DNA of 64,000 nt from positions 248,001-312,000 of the forward strand of contig NZ_CACSJP010000006.1 in assembly GCF_902706095.1 (NCBI RefSeq), written 5' to 3'. The translations under genes were made by a program, and so were the position numbers. Numbering within the stretch: position 1 is the first letter of the stretch; each line of letters starts with the position of its first letter. This stretch comes from Rhizobium sp. 18065. GTDB taxonomy: Bacteria > Pseudomonadota > Alphaproteobacteria > Rhizobiales > Rhizobiaceae. The notes beneath the pieces are model-generated. The model did not search any database. It worked only from the letters and a program-made list of their open reading frames with translations, and had not been told where the DNA came from. This document shows positions 57,840-64,000 of this stretch, in pieces.

Positions 57840-59309
57840 ATGCCAGTACGCTTTGGACGTAAATATGGAACGCTGATCGAACCCGAGACCTGCAAGTGTT
57901 GCGATCCAAGTCTGAATGCGCTGACGATAAGGATGAATGCGGATCTGTCGAGGCGCGGCTTTTTCCTCGGCGCTGGCGCGCTTTTTGCTGCCGCTGGGCT
58001 ATCGGGCATTTCCACCACCGCCGAAGCCCAGACGGGTGGAGCCGCGGGCATCCTGTTTGAAAATGTCCGTATTTTCGACGGTGTGTCCGAAAATTTGTCG
58101 GAACCGTCCAACGTCCTGGTTGTCGGGAATACGATCAAATCGATCTCGGCCGCGCCAATCGCTGCCCCTGCCGATATCTCGCTTACCCGGATTGCCGGTG
58201 ATGGCCGGACGCTGATGCCGGGCCTGATCGATGCACACACCCACATCATGTTTGCCTCGGTACCGCAGGCGGCCGTGCTGACCTCCGATATCGGCTTCAT
58301 CAATGTTGCCGCCGTCAAGGAAGCCAATGACACATTGATGCGTGGCTTTACCTCGATCCGCGACATGGGCGGCCCCGCATTCGGCCTGAAGCGTGGTATT
58401 GACGCAGGCTTGGCGGCAGGGCCACGCATATGGCCGTCGGGTGCATTCATCTCGCAGACCGGCGGGCACGGCGACTTCCGCATGCCCAACGAACTGCCCG
58501 CGCAACCCGGCGACTTTTCCTACAGTGAAAAGGTGGGCGCCGCGGCCATTGCCGATGATCCGGGCGTCGTCCGCAAGCGAACGCGCGAACAACTGGCGCT
58601 GGGTGCATCACAGATCAAGCTCATGGCCGGCGGCGGCGTGTCATCCTTCTATGACCCGCTCGATGTGACCCAGTTCACCCTGGAAGAAATGCAGGCGGGC
58701 GTCATCGCCGCCGAGAACTGGGGGACCTATGCCACGGTGCATGCCTATACACCGAAAGCGGTGCAGCAGGCGATCAATGCCGGGGTGCGATGCATCGAAC
58801 ATGGCAATCTGCTCGATGACACAACTGTCGCGATGATGGCTGAGAAGGGCATCTGGTGGTGCCTGCAGCCCTTTCTCGACGATCAGGATGCAACGCCGTT
58901 TCCGGAAGGCTCCGCCAATCGGAAAAAGCAGATCGAAATGTTCAGCGGCACGGACAATGCCTATGCACTGGCGAAGAAACACAAGATCAAGACCGGCTGG
59001 GGCAGCGACACGCTTTTCGACGCCAAGCTGGCCAAACGCCAGAATGCGCAAATGGCCAAGCTGGCCCGCTGGTACAAACCGGCCGAAATTCTCAAGATGG
59101 CCACAGCGGACAATGGCCAGATACTGGCATTGTCAGGATTGCGCAGCCCTTACGAAGGCAAGCTCGGTGTGGTGGAGGAAGGCGCGCTGGCGGATCTGTT
59201 GCTGGTCGATGGTGATCCGCTGGCCAATATCGGGCTGATCGAGGATCCCGCGCAGAATTTCGTCATCATCGTCAAGGATGGCAGGATACACAAGAACATC
59301 GCTGGCTAG
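57840..59309 (+). CDS. Tat-exported metal-dependent amidohydrolase
   Basis: 489 residues. After a 37-residue N-region with three cysteines (CKCCDP, 18-22) comes the twin-arginine motif SRRGFFLG (Arg38-Arg39). The amidohydrolase barrel has His133 and His135 (DAHTHIMF), candidate carbamylated Lys260 (SQIKLMAGGG), His301 (VHAY), His321 (EHGN) and Asp390 (GWGSD), a binuclear metal site as in the imidazolonepropionase/prolidase-like group. Substrate unknown. AGGGG lies 7 bases before ATG 57840. A shorter start at 57933 would still retain the Tat motif. Confidence 0.88.
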   Translation: MPVRFGRKYGTLIEPETCKCCDPSLNALTIRMNADLSRRGFFLGAGALFAAAGLSGISTTAEAQTGGAAGILFENVRIFDGVSENLSEPSNVLVVGNTIKSISAAPIAAPADISLTRIAGDGRTLMPGLIDAHTHIMFASVPQAAVLTSDIGFINVAAVKEANDTLMRGFTSIRDMGGPAFGLKRGIDAGLAAGPRIWPSGAFISQTGGHGDFRMPNELPAQPGDFSYSEKVGAAAIADDPGVVRKRTREQLALGASQIKLMAGGGVSSFYDPLDVTQFTLEEMQAGVIAAENWGTYATVHAYTPKAVQQAINAGVRCIEHGNLLDDTTVAMMAEKGIWWCLQPFLDDQDATPFPEGSANRKKQIEMFSGTDNAYALAKKHKIKTGWGSDTLFDAKLAKRQNAQMAKLARWYKPAEILKMATADNGQILALSGLRSPYEGKLGVVEEGALADLLLVDGDPLANIGLIEDPAQNFVIIVKDGRIHKNIAG

Positions 59310-59482
59310 AGCCGATTGCACAAGACGGCTATCGACCGGCGGTATTTCAGCGGAGATGACGTTGACGTGGGCTTCAGCTCCCGGCCGTCTGCAGCTATGC
59401 GCCGCCAAGCCGGCCAATGGAATTTCGGCCACGCCGCATAAGCGCAAATGCCAAAATACCCAGCCAAACTGAAGAGAAAAAG

Positions 59483-59558
<76 letters not shown>

Positions 59559-59752
59559 AGTGGCGCCGTCTTTAAGGGCAAAATGATTGGCCGTAAAGCA
59601 AAAAATTGCAGGATGGTTAGAAGAAATGGTTAGCGGGCGCGATTGGCGCCCGAGGGCTAAAAGCCAGTCGGGAGAACTGTTTGGCGGAGCAAACGGCTTG
59701 TGGTTCCAACGGTTTGTCATGTACCACTTGCGCCTGTTCAAAAGGGTCTGCC

Positions 59753-60526
59753 ATGTCTCGATCGTTCCGGTCACTGTCGTTTATCGCCTCCAACACGGAC
59801 GAAGCGCAGGCTTCGCGCGATGAACTGATTCGGCTCTACGGCCATGTCGCCCCAACCGAGGCAGATGTCATCGTGGCGCTTGGCGGCGACGGCTTCATGC
59901 TGCAGACGCTGCATGACACGATGAACAGCGGCAAGATGATCTACGGGATGAACCGCGGTTCCGTCGGCTTCCTGATGAATGATTTTTCCACCGACCGGCT
60001 GGACGAGCGCATTGCGCAGGCGGTCGAGAATGATTTCCACCCGCTGCAGATGACCACCAGCAATGCCGACGGCTCGATTTCGTATGCGCTGGCGATCAAC
60101 GAAGTGTCGCTGTTTCGGCAATCCTACCAGGCGGCCAAGCTTCGCGTCGTGATCGACGGCCAGGTGCGGTTGGAGGAACTGATCTGCGACGGGCTGATGG
60201 TGGCGACGCCGGTCGGCTCGACGGCCTATAATCTTTCGGCGCATGGACCAATATTGCCGCTGGAGGCGCCGCTGCTAGCGCTGACGCCGGTCAGCGCCTT
60301 TCGTCCCCGGCGCTGGCGTGGTGCGCTCCTGCCGAACAGGGCAAAGGTTGTTCTGGAGGTGCTTGAGCCGGAAAAGCGGCCGGTGAATGCGGTGGCAGAT
60401 CATTCCGAGGTCAAATCTGTGCTCAGGGTGGAGGTGGAGCAATCGGAGGACACGACGGCGCATATCCTGTCGGATCCAGACCGTTCGTGGTCGGACAGGA
60501 TTCTCGCCGAACAGTTTGCCAATTGA
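59753..60526 (+). CDS. nadK: NAD kinase
   Basis: 257 residues from ATG 59753 (AAGGG 7 bases before). It phosphorylates NAD to NADP. The [11 protein letters not shown] motif is at 44-54, [10 protein letters not shown] and the second domain [20 protein letters not shown] are in place. This is the short bacterial form lacking an N-terminal extension. An upstream in-frame ATG (59681) has no homology and overlaps little. Confidence 0.96.
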   Translation: MSRSFRSLSFIASNTDEAQASRDELIRLYGHVAPTEADVIVALGGDGFMLQTLHDTMNSGKMIYGMNRGSVGFLMNDFSTDRLDERIAQAVENDFHPLQMTTSNADGSISYALAINEVSLFRQSYQAAKLRVVIDGQVRLEELICDGLMVATPVGSTAYNLSAHGPILPLEAPLLALTPVSAFRPRRWRGALLPNRAKVVLEVLEPEKRPVNAVADHSEVKSVLRVEVEQSEDTTAHILSDPDRSWSDRILAEQFAN

Positions 60527-60549
60527 TGGTGTCGATTTATGGTGGTCGT

Positions 60550-61062
60550 ATGAAAATCTCTGTGCTCGTCCAAAGCTGCCTGCTTGCGCTGTTACTGTCA
60601 GTGTCGATGACGGTAGCCGTGCGGGCCGACGAGATCGGCCAATTGCCTGTGACGGCGACCTTCGTGGTCAGCGGCGGTTTCTGGATTACCGGGCCAGAGG
60701 GTGCAGCGGTTGCCGGGGCGGAGGCAACCGCAGACAACGCGTCGGATGCTGACGGCGCGCGCGGCTATTACAAGCTGGTGGCGATCCGCCAACCGGACCG
60801 GACGGCGAAGATCTACCTGCAGACGATTGCTGCTGACGAGGCCGGTCCGCGGCTGGTGCAGAGCGTCGAACTGGAAGAATTCACCGCTATTCGTCCCTAT
60901 GTAACCGGCATCATGCCGGAGAGCATGACCGGCGTCGGCGAGGAACCGGGCTTCATGGCTACCGTCTACCTGAAGACCAGCCCGCAGGCCGACAGAGCCG
61001 AGGAATGGACCGTCCTGATCGATGACCTCGGCGATATCCGCGTCGAACGCGCCAGCAACTGA
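60550..61062 (+). CDS. Exported protein of unknown function
   Basis: 170 residues. Signal peptide at 1-28 (KISVLVQSCLLALLLSVSMT), cleavage near VRADE. The mature part is a compact beta-rich domain (VTATFVVSGGFWITG, YYKLVAIRQPDRTAKIYLQT) seen as hypothetical in rhizobia. It begins 23 bases after nadK, so cotranscription is likely. Start chosen by signal peptide and GGTGG upstream. Confidence 0.72.
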   Translation: MKISVLVQSCLLALLLSVSMTVAVRADEIGQLPVTATFVVSGGFWITGPEGAAVAGAEATADNASDADGARGYYKLVAIRQPDRTAKIYLQTIAADEAGPRLVQSVELEEFTAIRPYVTGIMPESMTGVGEEPGFMATVYLKTSPQADRAEEWTVLIDDLGDIRVERASN

Positions 61063-61115
61063 TCGCAACACCGGATCCGATTCGATAGGCCGGATAGGGT
61101 CATCAGCGTGGACTA

Positions 61116-61766
61116 TCAGCGTCGGGCAAAGGCGCGCAGAAAAGTCCTGACCGCATTGCGCGCCAGGCCGTCCAGTTCGGCCTCCGGGATCGGAATGCCC
61201 AATTGCAGGTCGGCACGCACATCCGACATGATCAGCGCCATGAACTGGCGGGCGGCAAGCGATGGATCATCAACATCGAGATAGCCGGCATGGGCCAGTT
61301 GGGCAAAGCGGGCGGCCATCGCGGGATGCTTGCGGCCCGGCCCGTATTCGCGCCATGAAGTGAACAATTCCGGATGGCGAACACCTTCCAGCGATAACAG
61401 GCGCAAAAGCCAGCGACCATTCGGCTCGCAGACGGCAACGCGCAGCAGGCGTCCGGCAAAACCGACGAGATCATCCTCGAGATTGGTCGGCTGGTCTGGA
61501 AAAGTCTCCAGCACCGAGAAAAAACCGGCACTGGAGCGCTGTGTCACTTCTGCGACCACGGCCTTGAAGACTTTCTCCTTGTCACCAATCTGATTGTAGA
61601 CCGTCTGGCGGGACACATCGGCACGCACAGCGATCGCGTCGATGCTGGCGCCCTGGTAGCCGCTTTCGGAAAAAATAGCGGCGGCCGCATCGATGATGGC
61701 ATCGCGCTTGGTGCGTGGTCCAGTTTCCAGTGCCGACAGATTCGGGGCATGCGTTCTTGTATCCAT
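61116..61766 (-). CDS. TetR/AcrR-family repressor
   Basis: 216 residues. HTH at about 18-65 (AIIDAAAAIFSESGYQGASI, then RADVSRQTVYNQIGDKEKVF); C-terminal ligand domain of the AcrR/TetR_C type. It is divergent from the efflux gene at 61936, with an 8-4-8 palindrome over the efflux promoter, so it very likely represses that pump and perhaps itself. Confidence 0.93.
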   Translation of the reverse strand: MDTRTHAPNLSALETGPRTKRDAIIDAAAAIFSESGYQGASIDAIAVRADVSRQTVYNQIGDKEKVFKAVVAEVTQRSSAGFFSVLETFPDQPTNLEDDLVGFAGRLLRVAVCEPNGRWLLRLLSLEGVRHPELFTSWREYGPGRKHPAMAARFAQLAHAGYLDVDDPSLAARQFMALIMSDVRADLQLGIPIPEAELDGLARNAVRTFLRAFARR

Positions 61767-61785
61767 GGCTTACCATAGAGGTGCT

Positions 61786-61814
61786 TGACAGATTGGACAA
61801 TTGTGTCCAATATT
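61786..61814 (+). promoter_or_regulatory. Efflux-pump promoter with overlapping operator
   Basis: TTGACA (61786-61791), 17 bases, CAATAT (61809-61814). Between and over these lies the perfect palindrome ATTGGACA-attg-TGTCCAAT (61793-61812). The spacing suits TetR-family binding that blocks polymerase. Confidence 0.75.
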
Positions 61815-61935
61815 TTTTACATAGCGCCCCAACATATTCACGGACGGCGCTACGTCCTGCTCAACACCATACCCCTTTCCGTTTATGATCCTCCCCCGAC
61901 GCTCCCTGACCGGGTGACGCAAAGGCTATTTCCTG

Positions 61936-63159
61936 ATGTCTGACAAAACAACTGCTTCGCTGCCGATCGTGCTCGGTCTCCTGACCGCGGTCGGCCTCTT
62001 TGCCATCGACATGTATCTGCCATCGCTGCCGGAAATCGGCAACGCGCTGAATGCCGACGACAGCGCCGTGCAGGCCAGCCTGATTTCCTTCTTCGTCGCC
62101 ATGGGCCTGTCGCAGCTGATCTATGGACCCGTGTCCGACATGATCGGCCGCAAGAAGCCACTCTATTTCGGGCTGGCACTGTTTGCTCTCGCCGGTGTCG
62201 GCTGCGCGCTTGCGCCGAGCATCGAGTGGCTGGTTGCGTTTCGCGCCCTGCAGGGTGTCGGTGCCTGCGCCGGTGCCGTTCTGTGTCGGGCGATCGTGCG
62301 CGACCTTCTGACCGGTGTTGCGGCTGCACACCTGATGTCGCGGCTGATGCTGGTGTTCAGCGTCTCGCCGATCCTCGCCCCGCTTGCCGGCAGCCTTGTG
62401 ACCACCGTCGGTAGCTGGCGAGCGATCTTCTGGGTGATGGTCCTGGCGGCCGGCCTCGGCATCGTGCTGGTGGCGACGCTCTTGCCGGAAACACGCAACG
62501 CCGAGGCACGCAGCCAGAGCAGCTTCAAAAGCGCGATTGTCAGCTACGGCACGCTGCTGCGCGACCCGCACTATCTCGGGCTGGTGTTCATCGCCTCCTT
62601 CGGCATGTCGAGCTACATGATCTATGTCGCGAACTCGTCCTTCGTGCTGATCGACCACTACGGCCTGTCGCCCAGACTCTACAGCGTCGTCTTCTCGATG
62701 AACGCGATCTCGTTCATCGGCGCCTCGCAGATGAACGGCCGACTGTCGCGGCAGTTTGGCCTCAAGCGACTGATCCGCACGGCGGTGACCGGCTTCGCTC
62801 TGGCCTCGCTGACCCTGTTTGCCCTGTTCCAGCTTGGTCTCGGCAGCCTGCCGCTGATGTGTGCCCTGCTGTTTGTCGCCTATGGTTTCCTCGGCATGGT
62901 CATTCCGACCTCGGCGGTCCTGGCGCTCGACGGCCACGGCAAGATTGCCGGCACGGCCTCTGCCCTGATGGGCACACTGCAATTCGTCACGGCATCCAGC
63001 GTGATCGGGATAGCCAGCATCTTTGCCGACGGAACAGCCCTGCCGATGGTTGCCACGGTGGCGGCCTGCGCCACGGCGGTGCTGGTGCTTGCGACATTGA
63101 CGCTGCGGGAAAGGCCGAAGCCGGCGACAACTCCTAAAGCAATTAGCGAAACGCCTTAG
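61936..63159 (+). CDS. Bcr/CflA-family MFS drug efflux transporter
   Basis: 407 residues, twelve transmembrane helices. Motif A is GPVSDMIGRKKPLYFG between helices 2 and 3; the FAIDMYLPSLPEI start and RALQGVGACAGAVL are typical of Bcr/CflA proton antiporters exporting drugs such as bicyclomycin or sulfonamides. Actual substrates are unknown. It is regulated by the divergent TetR gene (palindrome at 61793) and ends before the terminator at 63176. Confidence 0.93.
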   Translation: MSDKTTASLPIVLGLLTAVGLFAIDMYLPSLPEIGNALNADDSAVQASLISFFVAMGLSQLIYGPVSDMIGRKKPLYFGLALFALAGVGCALAPSIEWLVAFRALQGVGACAGAVLCRAIVRDLLTGVAAAHLMSRLMLVFSVSPILAPLAGSLVTTVGSWRAIFWVMVLAAGLGIVLVATLLPETRNAEARSQSSFKSAIVSYGTLLRDPHYLGLVFIASFGMSSYMIYVANSSFVLIDHYGLSPRLYSVVFSMNAISFIGASQMNGRLSRQFGLKRLIRTAVTGFALASLTLFALFQLGLGSLPLMCALLFVAYGFLGMVIPTSAVLALDGHGKIAGTASALMGTLQFVTASSVIGIASIFADGTALPMVATVAACATAVLVLATLTLRERPKPATTPKAISETP

Positions 63160-63175
63160 TATTCCGAAGAAGCAC

Positions 63176-63213
63176 AAAAAAGAGCGGCGTGGTGAAGGCC
63201 CCGCCGCTCTTTT
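63176..63213. terminator. Bidirectional terminator between efflux gene and prfB
   Basis: AGAGCGGCG/CGCCGCTCT 9-bp stem extended by A and T runs on either side; serves the convergent genes at 61936 and prfB. Confidence 0.88.
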
Positions 63214-63244
63214 GTTTGACCCGGTGACCTTTCAGTCAATCCGA

Positions 63245-64000
63245 TCAGTCGATATCGGAGACGGCATCCGCCTTGCCGCTGATGCGGTGGGCAAGTGCTG
63301 CTTCCATGAACTCGTTCAGGCCACCGTTCAGGACATAGTCCGGATCCGTGCTTTCAACGCCGGTGCGCAGGTCCTTGACCAGCTGGTAGGGCTGCAGGAC
63401 GTAGGAGCGGATCTGGTGTCCCCAGCCGATATCCGTCTTCGAGGCGGCTTCGGCATTGGCGGCATCTTCGCGCTTCTTCAGCTCGGCTTCGTACATGCGG
63501 GCACGCAGCATATCCCAGGCCTTGGCCTTGTTCTTGTGCTGCGACCGTTCCTGCTGGCACTGCACGACGATGCCGGTCGGGATATGCGTGATACGCACGG
63601 CCGAGTCGGTGGTGTTGACGTGCTGGCCGCCGGCGCCGGACGAACGATAGGTGTCGATACGGCAGTCGCTTTCGTTGATGTCGATCTGGATCGAATCATC
63701 GACGACCGGATAGACCCAGACGCTCGAGAACGAGGTATGGCGGCGGGCGTTCGAATCGTAGGGCGAGATGCGCACAAGACGATGCACGCCCGATTCGGTC
63801 TTCATCCAGCCATAGGCGTTGTGGCCCTTGATATGCACGGTCGCCGACTTGATGCCGGCTTCTTCGCCGTCATGCACTTCGAGAACCTCGACCTTGAAGC
63901 CCTGTTTTTCGGCCCAGCGGATATACATGCGCAGCAGCATGTTGGCCCAGTCCTGCGACTCGGTACCACCTGCGCCGGAATGCACTTCGATATAGGTGTC
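63245..64000 (-). CDS. prfB: Peptide chain release factor 2, 5' part beyond window
   Basis: 252 codons in frame from the window edge ([20 protein letters not shown]) to the stop. GGQ peptidyl-hydrolysis motif in [20 protein letters not shown]. The codon-recognition tripeptide region reads [14 protein letters not shown], so SPY instead of E. coli SPF, a form I believe is usual in alphaproteobacteria. RF2 terminates at UGA and UAA. The N-terminal domain, with any programmed frameshift, lies outside the window. Met at 63985 inside the frame is not the start. Confidence 0.96.
   Translation of the reverse strand, partial: DTYIEVHSGAGGTESQDWANMLLRMYIRWAEKQGFKVEVLEVHDGEEAGIKSATVHIKGHNAYGWMKTESGVHRLVRISPYDSNARRHTSFSSVWVYPVVDDSIQIDINESDCRIDTYRSSGAGGQHVNTTDSAVRITHIPTGIVVQCQQERSQHKNKAKAWDMLRARMYEAELKKREDAANAEAASKTDIGWGHQIRSYVLQPYQLVKDLRTGVESTDPDYVLNGGLNEFMEAALAHRISGKADAVSDID

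Overview
This is a high-GC chromosomal window from an alphaproteobacterium, most probably a member of the Rhizobiaceae (Rhizobium/Agrobacterium/Neorhizobium group). The assignment rests on RpoB/RpoC, EF-Tu and ribosomal protein sequences of rhizobial type, on rhizobial-style intergenic palindromes, on small DUF1059, DUF1883 and PhnA-domain proteins common in that family, and on promoters of the TTGAC(A/G)-17-(C/T)ATATA/TATTCC kind. I read this from the sequence; no database search was possible.

The centre (about 18.3-54.2 kb) is one long minus-strand block of translation and transcription genes. In transcription order it runs: tRNA-Tyr, tRNA-Gly, a tuf gene, tRNA-Trp, secE, nusG, rplK, rplA, rplJ, rplL, rpoB, rpoC; then, after a terminator and a small plus-strand gene, the str operon (rpsL, rpsG, fusA, a second tuf), the S10 operon (rpsJ to rpsQ), the spc operon (rplN to secY plus adk) and the alpha operon (rpsM, rpsK, rpoA, rplQ). 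It ends at a strong terminator near 18.36 kb. Terminator-like or processing-like hairpins lie at several internal boundaries (tuf/rpsJ, rpsQ/rplN, rplR/rpsE, rplO/secY, rpsM/rpsK, rplL/rpoB, rpoB/rpoC). The block is therefore probably segmented rather than one uniform transcript.

The left flank (0-18 kb) is ordinary accessory and housekeeping DNA: a cut-off DUF559 gene, a DUF1508 micro-gene, a pair of about 160-bp intergenic repeats, osmC, a long gene-free stretch with dense hairpins (1.5-2.66 kb), rarA-degP-serine hydrolase, a DUF433/DUF5615 toxin-antitoxin pair, a LysR-regulated dioxygenase/class II aldolase pair, ilvD, and the msrPQ periplasmic methionine sulfoxide repair system. A visibly AT-richer patch (about 16.2-18.2 kb) carries a two-gene operon of unrecognised function (an exported protein and a four-helix membrane protein). 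It is the best candidate here for something undescribed.

The right flank (54-64 kb) carries rlmB, small membrane and PhnA-domain genes, an outer-membrane barrel protein, a Tat-exported amidohydrolase, tRNA-Thr, nadK, a TetR repressor divergent from a Bcr/CflA efflux pump with a well-formed promoter/operator, and prfB cut off by the window end.

The most notable observations are these. The two tuf genes are nearly identical, but the str-operon copy departs from the EF-Tu consensus at a tight cluster of residues. The low-GC operon is unrecognised. The dioxygenase/aldolase pair lacks family-typical metal and catalytic residues. The intergenic region at 1.9-2.2 kb is structured.
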